Shown one piece after another: positions 21,708 to 30,243 of a stretch of 43,351 bases of DNA. Origin of the DNA: Methyloprofundus sp. (GTDB lineage: Bacteria; Pseudomonadota; Gammaproteobacteria; Methylococcales; Methylomonadaceae); assembly GCA_014859465.1 (NCBI GenBank), contig JACUUF010000021.1, positions 1-43,351 of the forward strand, given 5' to 3'. Both the position numbers and the translations under genes were made by a program. Below the pieces are notes generated by a model. That model saw only the letters and a program-made list of their open reading frames with translations, searched no databases and was not told the DNA's origin. Position 1 is the first letter of the stretch. Each line of letters starts with the position of its first letter.

Positions 21708-22733
21708 ATGAATTATTATCCCCTAATAAAGCCCTTACTTTTTCAGTTAGATGCAGAAAATGCCCATTATCTAACCTTAAAATTACTTAAACTAGCACAT
21801 AGCAGCGGTGTAGATCGTTTATTAAATCCAGCCAGCATTGCCCAACCCGTTACTGTGATGGGTTTAAATTTTAAAAACCCAGTCGGTTTAGCCGCAGGAC
21901 TAGATAAAAATGGCGATTATATCGATGCGCTAGCGGCAATCGGCTTCGGTTCAGTAGAAATAGGTACTGTTACTCCACGCCCACAAGCAGGCAACCCTAA
22001 ACCACGTTTATTTCGATTGCTCGAACATCAAGCGATTATCAATCGTATGGGCTTTAATAATCAAGGGGTAGACTACCTATTAAAGCAAGTTGCGCGTAGT
22101 CAATATAAAGGTATTTTAGGCATTAATATTGGCAAAAATTTTGACACACCGATTGACCAAGCGAGCGAAGATTACTTAATTAGTTTACGTAAAGCATATC
22201 TGGCGGCGAGTTATATTACCATTAATATTTCTTCACCCAACACGACAAACTTGCGTCAATTACAGCAAGGCGATGAAATTAAAAAGCTCTTGTCAGCCTT
22301 AAAAGAAGAGCAAGAAAAGCTACAGGTGCAGCACAATAAATACACGCCTATCGTAGTAAAAATAGCACCTGATTTAAGCGATGAAGAAATTCAACATATT
22401 GCCAAGCTATTAGTTGAATTCTCAATGGATGGTGTTATTGCCACGAATACCACGCTAGACCGCAGCGCAGTACAAGGCCATCCTCTCGCTGATGAAGCGG
22501 GTGGCTTGAGCGGTGCGCCCGTTAAACAAAAATCCACTTATGTCGTCAAGCGCTTAGCCGATGAATTACGAGGACAGCTACCTATTATCGCAGCAGGGGG
22601 CATTTTATGTTATGCCGATGCGCAAGAAAAACTCGATGCGGGTGCCAGTTTAGTACAAGTTTACAGCGGCTTAATTTATACCGGCCCACAATTAGTGCAC
22701 GATATTATGCAAGGCCTATCGAGACAGTGCTAA
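21708..22733 (+). CDS. pyrD: Dihydroorotate dehydrogenase (quinone), class 2
   Basis: 341 aa, FMN enzyme that passes electrons from dihydroorotate to quinone at the inner membrane. The N-terminal helical hairpin for membrane and quinone contact is present ([21 protein letters not shown]). Further motifs are [33 protein letters not shown], the catalytic Ser in [10 protein letters not shown], and the phosphate-binding [21 protein letters not shown]. It is the last gene of the thiO-pyrD unit. A hairpin at 22822-22861 may end the transcript. Confidence 0.96.
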   Translation: MNYYPLIKPLLFQLDAENAHYLTLKLLKLAHSSGVDRLLNPASIAQPVTVMGLNFKNPVGLAAGLDKNGDYIDALAAIGFGSVEIGTVTPRPQAGNPKPRLFRLLEHQAIINRMGFNNQGVDYLLKQVARSQYKGILGINIGKNFDTPIDQASEDYLISLRKAYLAASYITINISSPNTTNLRQLQQGDEIKKLLSALKEEQEKLQVQHNKYTPIVVKIAPDLSDEEIQHIAKLLVEFSMDGVIATNTTLDRSAVQGHPLADEAGGLSGAPVKQKSTYVVKRLADELRGQLPIIAAGGILCYADAQEKLDAGASLVQVYSGLIYTGPQLVHDIMQGLSRQC

Positions 22734-22821
22734 AGGACAAAAATAAAATACTGACAATAGAGAAAATCATCAAAAAATGCACCTTGTCAGTTAAAACCAA
22801 GCTGTTTCACAGGACTCGAGC

Positions 22822-22861
22822 GCAGCGGCAGTCAACAAGCCGTTTATGATGGTGCCGCTGC
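22822..22861 (+). terminator. GC-rich hairpin downstream of pyrD
   Basis: A perfect 9-bp stem GCAGCGGCA / TGCCGCTGC with a 22-base loop, 89 bases after pyrD. A smaller repeat (CTGACAA / TTGTCAG, 22751-22757 and 22784-22790) precedes it. No T-tract follows, so termination is only plausible. Confidence 0.4.
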
Positions 22862-22913
22862 ACCTAGTCGCTAATATTGATAATTCAGTATTAGCACAAA
22901 TATTACTACAATA

Positions 22914-23328
22914 ACCTGAGTTCGGGATAAGAAAAGCAGCCTTTTTACAAAAAGTCTGAAAAAATATAAGCGACCAAGAATATATTTTTCAAAGGCTGCC
23001 AAGTAATGAGTTTAACGCAATTATTCTGTGATATAGATGATTTTTGTCATTCTTTTCTTCCTCAATGCGAAGCAATCCAAAGAGAAATTGTCGATGACCG
23101 AGGCGAAATACTGTCATTTGCCATTACTAGAGGGAAGATTGATGATCGAAAGCCCTTGCCGAAGCTAAGCAAAAACATCATAGGCAAGCTTTTTGGTGAT
23201 AGGATACATTGCTAAAAAGCTAACGGAGCTTTTAGCCACGGATGATCGGGCGCTTATTACGACACTTAAGAAAAATATGCAGCCGAAAGTTATTGCTGCT
23301 TTCGATGCCCTTTTACTCAGAAAGCGCA
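22914..23328 (+). mobile_element. IS982-family insertion sequence remnant
   Basis: The left end ACCTGAGTTCGGGATAA (22914-22930) resembles an IS982-type terminal repeat. A transposase start follows at 23006 (MSLTQLFCDIDDFCHSFLPQ). An internal deletion then joins it to the catalytic-region segment DDRGEILSFAITRGKIDDRK. A one-base frameshift near 23197-23199 follows GKLFGDR; the next frame carries on with GYIAKKLTELLATDD through LLLRKRSI and stops at 23370-23372 in unrelated sequence. The right terminal repeat is gone. An inverted repeat (GCAGCCTTT / AAAGGCTGC, 22936-22944 and 22991-22999) lies ahead of the start. The element cannot move by itself. The exact right edge is approximate. Confidence 0.8.
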
Positions 23329-23508
23329 GTATTAATGGCACCGCTCGCTTACCAATTCAAGTTGCAGCTTAGGACAAGAAAAACCGAAAAATATAAATTC
23401 ACATAATTTTTATTCCTAATAAACAATAAGTTATAAATTAAATACTTTACTTATAGTAAGTATAGCGTATGATAATAAGTCCTATGTAGCTTGTAATTTA
23501 TTTTTATT

Positions 23509-23811
23509 ATGCCCTCAAACTTGGGCTTTTTTAGCTACAAAATCAGTCATACCATCCGTCACGCATTTAATAAAAATGCAGAAAGCTTTGGTCTTACTCA
23601 TGCTCAATAGCGTGCACTACTACATCTTTCGAAAAACAAAAATTATCGGCAAGTCGATTTGCCAAGGCAAATTGATTTACTAGAAATAACTGCTTTATGG
23701 TAAATTATAGAGACTATTGAAGCTCAAATATGAGCTATTTTAAGCACAGAAGATAAAACCTTTTTAATTAATAGCCTGGAAAATATAAAAAATAATCTTT
23801 CCGAAAAATAA
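23509..23811 (+). pseudogene. MarR-family regulator pseudogene
   Basis: Read from ATG 23509 in one frame, the sequence gives MPSNLGFFSYKISHTIRHAF, then NKNAESFGLTHAQ, a TAG (23608-23610) where the family has Trp, RALLHLSKNKNYRQVDL and IDLLEITAL. These are the N-terminal helices and the start of the winged helix of a MarR protein. TAA (23701-23703) and TGA (23731-23733) follow, and the frame ends with STEDKTFLINSLENIKNNLSE and a stop at 23809. The wing and part of the dimerisation helix are deleted: 100 codons instead of about 140-150. The three nonsense codons all lie in the correct frame, so decay is by point mutation plus a deletion. Confidence 0.8.
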
Positions 23812-23880
23812 TTAGATACTGTCGGATAGCAGGCTGGTAACTTATAATTTAGACCTATTATTTACTTTGCATAATTGACC

Positions 23881-24396
23881 ATGAAAATCAATTTAAACAA
23901 TGAATCAGATAGCGAGTTAACTAACAATGATCAGCCAATCATAGTTAAACCTCAAAACACGCAACAGCACGAAACAGATTCAGAAATGTTGATCCGGATC
24001 AGTAAAAAATTCGCGATCATATTTGTCCTTATATTAATGTTTGATTTTATTTTAGATCTCTTATTCGGGCTGCTTGATCTAATCATTGAACTCATTCATT
24101 TGGTGATTGAATTTTTTGAACATTCACTGGAAGTACTTATAGAACACATTTTTCATACTGATCCGCATGAAAGTGAAGTCATTCTCGCCAATCTGACCAT
24201 GATACTTCTTCTTTATCTAATTATTCGATATTTTCGTGTGCTACCTAAGTTATTAATACATCAAAAACAAAATATCCAAGCTTCTTGGTTAAAATGCAAA
24301 CGTGATTGGCGAGCATTATCCTTAGGACGCAAGATTAAAATAGGTACAGCTTATTCAGTCGGTATTTGTGGTGTATTATTTTTGCTTACCCTTTAA
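23881..24396 (+). CDS. Small membrane protein of unknown function
   Basis: 171 aa from ATG 23881; an in-frame TTG six bases earlier is less likely. It has a polar N-terminal 40 residues rich in N, D and Q, then a long hydrophobic and acidic helical stretch (FAIIFVLILMFDFILDLLFG through EFFEHSLEVLIEHIFH), a span near 100-120 (LANLTMILLLYLIIRYF), a basic loop, and a C-terminal span (YSVGICGVLFLLTL). I do not recognise the family. It lies 180 bases before the SulP gene in the same direction, so a link to anion transport is possible but unproven. Confidence 0.65.
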   Translation: MKINLNNESDSELTNNDQPIIVKPQNTQQHETDSEMLIRISKKFAIIFVLILMFDFILDLLFGLLDLIIELIHLVIEFFEHSLEVLIEHIFHTDPHESEVILANLTMILLLYLIIRYFRVLPKLLIHQKQNIQASWLKCKRDWRALSLGRKIKIGTAYSVGICGVLFLLTL

Positions 24397-24576
24397 GTTT
24401 ATGTGAGTAAGCACTCTGCAAAAAACCAAATAAAATACTTTTTTGTCGCACATTTCGTTTAAGCAAACGCTAAATAATAACGAAGCGAAGCGATGCGTTA
24501 CGATTACCTTCTTTTTACCTTAACCCTTTGACGTTACGCACATTCACGTCATGCTCTTTTTATAAACAGGAAATTT

Positions 24577-26070
24577 ATGCTCTTACTCTCGAAAAAACAA
24601 GATTGGCTTGGCAATATCCGTGGTGATCTCTTAGCAGGAATTGTTGTCGCTTTAGCTCTGATACCTGAGGCAATTGCCTTCTCAATTATTGCTGAAGTTG
24701 ATCCGAAAGTAGGTTTATATGCCTCATTTTGTATTGCTGTCATTACCGCACTCATTGGCGGTCGTCCCGGAATGATTAGTGGTGCGACAGGTGCAATGGC
24801 TTTATTAATGGTGCTCTTAGTAAAAGAGCATGGTCTACAATATTTATTAGCCGCGACCTTACTAACCGGTGTCTTGCAAATGATTGCCGGCTATTTAAAG
24901 CTCGGTAGCTTAATGAGTTTTATTTCCCGTTCGGTAGTCACTGGTTTTGTAAATGCCTTAGCTATTTTAATTTTTATGGCGCAATTACCCGAATTAACCA
25001 ATGTCTCTTTAGATGTCTATATGATGACAGCAGCCGGCTTAGTTGTTATTTATTTATTTCCGTATATACCTTTTATCGGTAAAGCGATTCCTTCGCCTCT
25101 AGCTTGCATTGTCGTATTATCCATTTTATCTATCTACTTACCCTTAGATATTCGCACGGTCGCGGATATGGGCAAATTACCCGATACTTTGCCTATTTTT
25201 CTATGGCCTGATGTGCCTTTAGATTTAGAAACACTACTCATTATTTTGCCGTACTCTTTGGCATTAGCCGTTGTCGGTTTATTAGAATCTCTCATGACCG
25301 CAACGATTGTTGATGATTTAACCGATACAGGCAGTGATAAAAATCGCGAATGTAAAGGACAGGGGCTTGCCAATATCGGTGCTGGCTTATTAGGCGGTAT
25401 GGCAGGTTGTGCCATGATTGGTCAATCCGTGATTAATATCAAATCAGGTGGCCGTGGGCGTTTATCAACCCTAGCTGCCGGCGTCTTTTTATTAATTATG
25501 GTAGTTTTTCTGGACCAATGGCTTGGTCAAATTCCGATGCCTGCCTTAGTTGCCATCATGATCATGGTAGCTATTGGAACTTTTAGCTGGCACTCCATTA
25601 TTGATCTAAAGCATCACCCACTTTCAAGTAATACCATTATGCTATCCACCGTTATCGTCGTCGTCTGGACGCATAACTTAGCGTTAGGGGTATTGGTCGG
25701 TGTCTTGCTCAGTGCTTTATTTTTTGCCAACAAAATCAGTCATTTTATGTATGTAGAATCTAATTTTGATGAATCCACTGACACACGAACTTATAATGTC
25801 ATTGGCCAGGTTTTCTTTAATTCTGCTGAAAAATTCACGGCGGCATTTGACTTTAAAGAAGCCATCGGAAACGTCGTTATTGATTTGCAGCGTGCGCATT
25901 TTTGGGATATATCTTCAGTCACCGCTTTAGATAAAGTGGTGATTAAATTTCGTCGTGAAGGGGCGGAAGTGGAAATTATCGGTTTAAATGCAGCCAGCGC
26001 GACTATTATTGACCGTTTTGCTGTACACGACAAACCAGAAGAAATTGAAAAAATAATGGGGGGACACTAA
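24577..26070 (+). CDS. SulP-family anion transporter with STAS domain
   Basis: 497 aa. The SulP core covers about residues 1-390, with [21 protein letters not shown], the Q/E-rich membrane spans, and [23 protein letters not shown] with [10 protein letters not shown]-terminal STAS domain (about 400-497) holds [32 protein letters not shown]. SulP proteins carry sulfate, bicarbonate or other anions with Na+ or H+; the substrate cannot be read from this sequence. The start is supported by ACAGGAAATTT ahead of the ATG. The next gene starts on the base after its stop, so transporter and stress protein are one unit. Confidence 0.92.
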   Translation: MLLLSKKQDWLGNIRGDLLAGIVVALALIPEAIAFSIIAEVDPKVGLYASFCIAVITALIGGRPGMISGATGAMALLMVLLVKEHGLQYLLAATLLTGVLQMIAGYLKLGSLMSFISRSVVTGFVNALAILIFMAQLPELTNVSLDVYMMTAAGLVVIYLFPYIPFIGKAIPSPLACIVVLSILSIYLPLDIRTVADMGKLPDTLPIFLWPDVPLDLETLLIILPYSLALAVVGLLESLMTATIVDDLTDTGSDKNRECKGQGLANIGAGLLGGMAGCAMIGQSVINIKSGGRGRLSTLAAGVFLLIMVVFLDQWLGQIPMPALVAIMIMVAIGTFSWHSIIDLKHHPLSSNTIMLSTVIVVVWTHNLALGVLVGVLLSALFFANKISHFMYVESNFDESTDTRTYNVIGQVFFNSAEKFTAAFDFKEAIGNVVIDLQRAHFWDISSVTALDKVVIKFRREGAEVEIIGLNAASATIIDRFAVHDKPEEIEKIMGGH

Positions 26071-26937
26071 ATGAAAGAGAATAAAAACATAGTGCTAGCA
26101 TGTATTGATGGTTCAGTTTTAACTGATGCCGTTTGTGATTACGCGGCTTGGATCGCACAGCGCGTCGATGCACCTTTAAAGTTATTGCACACTATTGATC
26201 ATCATCATGAAAAAGCAGTCACGACTGATTTATCCGGCAATATCGGTTTAGATACCCAAGATCAGTTGCTGGAAAATATGACGGAACAAGAACAAGCAGA
26301 AAGCAAAATACGTTTACAACACGCTAAAACAGTACTCACTGCAGCTAAAGAGCGGGCTATGCAAGCGGGCATTGCCAAGCCTCTGACTCGCTTACAGCAT
26401 GGTAGTTTGCTCGAGTCATTAGCGGAAATAAAACAAGATATTCGTGTTTTAGTGATTGGTGCGCGCGGTAAGCAACATGAAAATCAAGAAAATGAAATCG
26501 GAGCCAAAATTGATAACTTGATTCGCTCCTTACACCTTCCTATTCTAGTGGCTTACCAAGCATTTAAAGCACCAGAACAGATCATGATTGCCTATGATGG
26601 TAGTGAAGCTGCCAATAAAGCCGTCGATATGGTCGCTGCTAGCCCTTTGTATAAAGGTTTAGTCTGCCATTTAGTTTGTGTCAGTAAAAAAGACAGTGCA
26701 GACACACTACTAGAAGCAGCTGTCAGTAAACTACATGCTGCTGGTGATATTGAAATTATCACGGCTAATTTACAAGGTAAGGCAGAAGAAGCGTTATGCG
26801 CTTACCAGAGCGATCATAATATTGATATGACCATTATGGGTGCTTTCAGTCACACGCGTTTGCACGATATTTTATTAGGTAGTTTTACTCATAATATGTT
26901 GCTAAAAACAAAAAAGCCGCTGCTTTTACTGAGGTAG
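26071..26937 (+). CDS. Tandem universal stress protein (two UspA domains)
   Basis: 288 aa with two Usp domains (about 1-155 and 165-288). The second has the ATP-binding G-2x-G-9x-G(S/T) type motif (MGAFSHTRLHDILLGSFTHN). The first has only VIGARGKQHENQENEIG, which is degenerate, so only one domain may bind nucleotide. It begins immediately after the SulP stop, with GGGGGAC ahead of the ATG inside the SulP tail. SulP-Usp pairs are recurrent in bacteria, and the Usp may regulate or respond to the transporter; that is inferred from context. Confidence 0.9.
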   Translation: MKENKNIVLACIDGSVLTDAVCDYAAWIAQRVDAPLKLLHTIDHHHEKAVTTDLSGNIGLDTQDQLLENMTEQEQAESKIRLQHAKTVLTAAKERAMQAGIAKPLTRLQHGSLLESLAEIKQDIRVLVIGARGKQHENQENEIGAKIDNLIRSLHLPILVAYQAFKAPEQIMIAYDGSEAANKAVDMVAASPLYKGLVCHLVCVSKKDSADTLLEAAVSKLHAAGDIEIITANLQGKAEEALCAYQSDHNIDMTIMGAFSHTRLHDILLGSFTHNMLLKTKKPLLLLR

Positions 26938-26951
26938 TTCCGCTTAGCAAC

Positions 26952-26992
26952 TCACTTGCAACCACCCGCTTGTAGCGGCTGGTTGCAAGTGA
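26952..26992. terminator. Long hairpin between the usp gene and the beta-barrel gene
   Basis: A perfect 13-bp stem (TCACTTGCAACCA / TGGTTGCAAGTGA) with an inner CCGC/GCGG stem, 15 bases past the usp stop. It could end the SulP-usp transcript, although no T-run follows. It ends 9 bases before the next start codon, so it could also limit translation of that gene. Confidence 0.55.
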
Positions 26993-27001
26993 ACACGTTA
27001 T

Positions 27002-27796
27002 ATGCATTCCCCAAGTAAAACTATGTATTCAACCAACTCATTGGCTTTACCTTTCCATATCATTATGCTAACCGCCCTCGCCTGCTTACCAACCATCCAT
27101 ACGGCCAGTGCCGAAACGATGAGAACTGAAGAAGGCGATGCAGCATGGAGCAGCGGCACCCCTCATATTCCAGAACCGATGGTCTTCGATTTGGTGCGAC
27201 CGCTCGGCGTCAGACAAGGCGATGCAGAAGTGAACGTGCTTACCGAACACTCGCTTCGTACCGGCAATACCGAATGGGCGCCGGAATTCGAATTCGGATT
27301 ATTCGACGACTTTGCCGTCGAATTCGAACTGCCTTTCCACAATTTAAGGTTAAGCGAATATAAATTAGCGCTGCAAGGAACGATCGGCACCGGATTTAAC
27401 GATCATTTTATTCATGGTTGGCAAATGATTGGTATCTATGACCGCGACACCAAAAAATATTCCGTCGATGCACTTTACTTGGCCGGTTATCGTTTTAATT
27501 CCGAGATCAGCAATTTTAATATGATCGGAGTGAGACGTGACAACATGGAACATGACGGGCATTTCGTGGGATTATTCAATACCACTTGGTTTTATGATTA
27601 TTCCCAGGACTTAACCTTCGGTCTTGAAATGAATAACGAATTCAGAGAAAAATCTCACTGGACTTATTTATTGATGCCACAAATTCATTGGGATATCACC
27701 AATCAAACGACTTTGCAGTTAGGCGTTGGATTGAGCCAAGCCAATCGAAGAAAAACGAATTGGCTCGGCTCTTGGCGTTTGATTTATGCGTTCTGA
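27002..27796 (+). CDS. Exported protein, probable outer-membrane beta-barrel
   Basis: 264 aa. It has an N-terminal export signal (hydrophobic around residues 13-35, cleavage near ASA-ET). The rest has alternating aromatic and polar strands (FEFGLFDDFAVEFELPFHNL, WTYLLMPQIHWDITNQTTLQLGVGL) and ends in aromatic WRLIYAF, a typical barrel C-terminus. A second ATG at 27023 would give a shorter signal peptide. The 5' half is visibly richer in G+C than its neighbours (27150-27350), so the gene may have been acquired. No close characterised family is recognised; a porin-like or transport function is only a suggestion. Confidence 0.7.
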   Translation: MHSPSKTMYSTNSLALPFHIIMLTALACLPTIHTASAETMRTEEGDAAWSSGTPHIPEPMVFDLVRPLGVRQGDAEVNVLTEHSLRTGNTEWAPEFEFGLFDDFAVEFELPFHNLRLSEYKLALQGTIGTGFNDHFIHGWQMIGIYDRDTKKYSVDALYLAGYRFNSEISNFNMIGVRRDNMEHDGHFVGLFNTTWFYDYSQDLTFGLEMNNEFREKSHWTYLLMPQIHWDITNQTTLQLGVGLSQANRRKTNWLGSWRLIYAF

Positions 27797-28140
27797 TCTC
27801 GAATATCGTGAACGTTTTTATATACCTTTCGCACTTCAAATTTCGGCAGTCCCTGAGGAAGGCCAAAGGGTCATATATGGTCCGCTCCGTATTGCAAGTA
27901 AAATTTATTGGTAACATAAAGAAATATTGCTTCCATATATCCGGCCTTGGGGTGAGATATTTAGTCATCTCTGGCCCTGATGGAATCCGCACATTCCAAC
28001 CTCATCAAGTCTGCGGCTTCAAATGAGCCCGTGACCCCGTCAGGTTCTCTGGAATGTAGATGTTATCTTTTATGCCATCACTTAAATTTTATCCACGCAA
28101 TTTGTTGTTATCGTTATCATCTTTTTACTGCTCTACTTCT

Positions 28141-28216
28141 TTTCTGGTTTTGTGGTTGTCAAGGAGGAACGCAGGCACTTGTGCCGAGTAGTCCTTGATA
28201 TCCACAAAACCAGAAA
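28141..28216. repeat. 76-bp three-tier palindrome
   Basis: The outer stem is a perfect 15 bp (TTTCTGGTTTTGTGG / CCACAAAACCAGAAA). Inside it is a 7-bp stem (TCAAGGA / TCCTTGA, 28159-28165 and 28192-28198), and at the tip a GGCAC/GTGCC stem (28174-28185). The whole folds into one long hairpin in either strand. Together with the transposase remnant 170 bases away it may be a REP- or MITE-like element. It is too elaborate to be a simple terminator. Confidence 0.75.
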
Positions 28217-28227
28217 TACCCTGTTGA

Positions 28228-28256
28228 GCAGGTGCCAGGCTCTTTCTGGCGCCTGC
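28228..28256. repeat. GC-rich 11-bp hairpin (REP-like)
   Basis: GCAGGTGCCAG / CTGGCGCCTGC, one G-T pair, 7-base loop. It lies 11 bases after the larger palindrome and is far more G+C-rich than the flanks. It is compatible with a REP hairpin belonging to the REP-type transposase whose C-terminus remains at 28382-28609. Confidence 0.65.
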
Positions 28257-28381
28257 CTCCCGGCGAGGGTGGGGTAAGCCGCATGGCTAGGGGCGAAGCC
28301 TCTATTGAATGCTTAAAGGGTGCTGTTTTCACTTTATGCGCCTATTGCACAATAATCTGGACCAAAGGTTTAAGTCTAGCT

Positions 28382-28609
28382 TCATAGCTTTCTTTCTGAT
28401 CTTGCTGCTCTGATAATTTTGCCGACAGTTGTAAAATGCAGCTCAAAAAAATCCGCTATTTGTTGATAGCTATATTCCCCTGTGGCATAGGCCGATATGA
28501 TCGCCTCGTTGCGGCTGGCGATAAGTTTTTGGTATTTGGCTAATGGCAATGCAGGCGCTCGTCTTTGTGCTTTTGAAAAACAGCAGACGTATCTACAATG
28601 TTCACACAC
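28382..28609 (-). pseudogene. C-terminal remnant of a REP-associated tyrosine (Y1) transposase
   Basis: About 75 codons, open only from a GTG with a stop just upstream. From AQRRAPALPLAKYQKL onward it resembles the C-terminal tail of TnpA_REP-type proteins: a SRNEAIISAYATGEYSYQQI helix, then a helix-turn-helix ADFFELHFTTVGKIIRAARS. The HUH/Y1 catalytic domain is missing. The upstream end runs into the mazE promoter region, so the deletion or the TA module has removed the rest. An independent small HTH protein is possible but less likely. Confidence 0.6.
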
Positions 28610-28642
28610 TGGTCGTTTGCGCTATTGTATCTACAGTGTAGA
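28589..28642 (+). promoter_or_regulatory. Probable MazE operator region
   Basis: GTATCTACA occurs twice, at 28589-28597 and 28627-28635 (38 bases apart). The second copy is part of the palindrome TCTACAGTGTAGA (28630-28642). A similar GTATCTACA element is part of the alternating palindrome to which MazE binds in the E. coli mazEF promoter. The position, 21 bases before the mazE start, suits autoregulation. AGGAG precedes the ATG. Confidence 0.6.
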
Positions 28643-28662
28643 AACTTTTAGGAGCAGCCATT

Positions 28663-28923
28663 ATGCAATCGCAAATTAATAAATGGGGCAATAGTGCCGC
28701 GATGCGCATTCCTGCAAGCATTTTATCTGGCATGGGCTTGTCGGTTAACAGTAACATCACTATTGAGCTGAAAGATGGCAAGATCATTATTGAGCCAGTA
28801 AAACCGTCGCAAAAAAGCCTTAAACTATCGTTTACCGAAGAAGCTTTGCTGCAAAATCTAAATGCGTATACGGCTCACGCAGATGAACTAGCAACGCCTA
28901 TAAGCCTGGAGTTAGGTGACTAA
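28663..28923 (+). CDS. mazE: MazE/PemI-family antitoxin (AbrB-type)
   Basis: 86 aa. The N-terminal swapped-hairpin AbrB domain is clear (MQSQINKWGNSAAMRIPASI, then NITIELKDGKIIIEPV). A C-terminal acidic tail would wrap the toxin. The gene stop overlaps the toxin start (TAATG), the normal TA arrangement. The toxin is truncated, so the antitoxin is effectively orphaned, though it could still repress its own promoter or neutralise a related toxin elsewhere. Confidence 0.9.
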   Translation: MQSQINKWGNSAAMRIPASILSGMGLSVNSNITIELKDGKIIIEPVKPSQKSLKLSFTEEALLQNLNAYTAHADELATPISLELGD

Positions 28924-29057
28924 TGGGCGAACAATATATTCCTCAACGCAATGATATTATCTGGCTAGACTTTGAGCCGACCAAGGGCAAAAAAATCGGC
29001 AAATATCGACCCGCTTTAGTCTTGTCGTCTAAAGCTTATAATCAGCAGACGGGCTAG
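28923..29057 (+). pseudogene. mazF: Truncated MazF-type toxin
   Basis: It begins MGEQYIPQRNDIIWLDFEPT and continues GKKIGKYRPALVLSSKAYNQQTG before TAG at 29055. This is the N-terminal third of a MazF/PemK endoribonuclease (normally about 105-115 aa), including the conserved RPALVLS strand. The sequence after the stop shows no MazF-like continuation in any frame I read, so the 3' part was replaced or deleted and not just interrupted by a stop. The remaining 44 residues cannot form the active fold. Confidence 0.85.
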
Positions 29058-29208
29058 CTGTTACTATGGATCTGTAAAGTATCCGCCCATTCCAACAGGT
29101 CGCTGTTGTTGCCAATAAAATTTAAAAAAACTGCCACACAACTGTAACCTAAGCACTAATCATATTAGTTAGAATAAGCGATGACGATGACTTTATTGAC
29201 GATTAATC

Positions 29209-30243
29209 ATGGCTTATCAAAAAAGCTTAGACCTGCTGCCCGAACTACAACAAATAGAAGCCATCATAGCGCAAGATAAACACGCTTATTTATCCTATGA
29301 AATTCTTAATCATATCCCCTATCAAGATCACTCTTTCCCTATTTACGCTTTATCTCTAGGCAGTCAACAAGCTGATACGCCGTGTATTGCTTTTGTCGGT
29401 GGTGTACATGGATTAGAGCGTATTGGCACGCAAGTTGTCTTAACTTTTTTGCAAACACTACTCAGTCGTTTGCGTTGGGATTTAACTTTTGAAGATATGT
29501 TACAAAGAGTGCGTATTGTTTTCTTGCCTTTATTAAACCCTGTTGGAATGCTTAAGCAAACGCGCTCTAACGGGGCGGGAATCGATTTAATGCGTAATGC
29601 CCCGGTTGATTGCTTAGAAAAGGCGGTGTGGTTAGGAGGAGGGCATCGAATCTCAGAAAAACTACCTTGGTATCGTGGCGTTGAAGGAGAAGCAATGCAA
29701 GCCGAGGCACAAACGCTGTGTGATTTTATACAACGAGAAGTTTTACCCGCACCGTTTAGTTTAACCTTAGATTGTCATTCTGGCTTTGGTATGCATAATC
29801 AAATCTGGTTTCCTTATGCCAATAGTCGTACCAACCCGATTAAACATTTAGGCGAAATTTATTATTTACGCGAGCTGTTTTTTCAAACCTATCCTTACCA
29901 AAATTATCGTTTTGAGCCACAATCACAACACTATCTGACGCATGGTGACTTATGGGATCATATTTATTTACAGTCTTTGAAAGATACTAATATTTTCTTA
30001 CCTTTAACCTTGGAAATTGGCTCTTGGCGTTGGATTCGTAAAAACCCGCTGCAATTACGCAAGTCTTTAGGCTTGTTTCATCCAATAAAGCAGCACCGCA
30101 TTGATCGCGTACTGCGAGGTCATTTGGTGTTAATGGAGTTTCTCTTACATGCGACTTTATCTTATAAAAAATGGCTAAATGAAAGCCATAGCCAAGTTAT
30201 GCAACAAAAAGCAAGGGAGCGTTGGTATCATGAGCAAAAATAA
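29209..30243 (+). CDS. M14-type zinc carboxypeptidase-like protein
   Basis: 344 aa, no signal peptide. M14-like zinc ligands are visible: FVGGVHGLERIG (H67, E70) and LDCHSGFG (H190), with GIDLMRNAP as the substrate-carboxylate segment and E269 in LTLEIGSW as the likely catalytic glutamate. The family cleaves C-terminal or amide-linked residues; the substrate here is unknown. It overlaps the alpha/beta hydrolase gene by 14 bases. The arrangement of motifs (H67, E70) is the same as in the DUF2817 protein at 33972-35045, so the two may be distant paralogues. Confidence 0.82.
   Translation: MAYQKSLDLLPELQQIEAIIAQDKHAYLSYEILNHIPYQDHSFPIYALSLGSQQADTPCIAFVGGVHGLERIGTQVVLTFLQTLLSRLRWDLTFEDMLQRVRIVFLPLLNPVGMLKQTRSNGAGIDLMRNAPVDCLEKAVWLGGGHRISEKLPWYRGVEGEAMQAEAQTLCDFIQREVLPAPFSLTLDCHSGFGMHNQIWFPYANSRTNPIKHLGEIYYLRELFFQTYPYQNYRFEPQSQHYLTHGDLWDHIYLQSLKDTNIFLPLTLEIGSWRWIRKNPLQLRKSLGLFHPIKQHRIDRVLRGHLVLMEFLLHATLSYKKWLNESHSQVMQQKARERWYHEQK

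Larger units (their letters stand above)
27797..28381. other. Gene-free stretch with nested palindromes
   Basis: 585 bases without a supportable gene. Its right part holds two strong inverted repeats (28141-28216 and 28228-28256), described separately. The remainder has several open but unconvincing frames on both strands and no tRNA fold that I can draw. Confidence 0.6.

Noticed and set aside
22607-22849. Open frame overlapping the end of pyrD
   Set aside because: It is out of frame with pyrD, has no ribosome-binding site, and its translation resembles nothing.
24470-24510. CGAAGCGAAGCGATGCGTTACG stretch as a mobile repeat
   Set aside because: It is a low-complexity local repeat of a few bases; only one copy is seen, so no element can be defined.
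27797-28100. tRNA or riboswitch in the gap after the beta-barrel gene
   Set aside because: No cloverleaf, no T-loop consensus and no known aptamer core could be drawn.
28141-28216. Integron attC site
   Set aside because: The palindrome lacks the GTTRRRY / RYYYAAC core sites, and no integrase or cassette gene is near.
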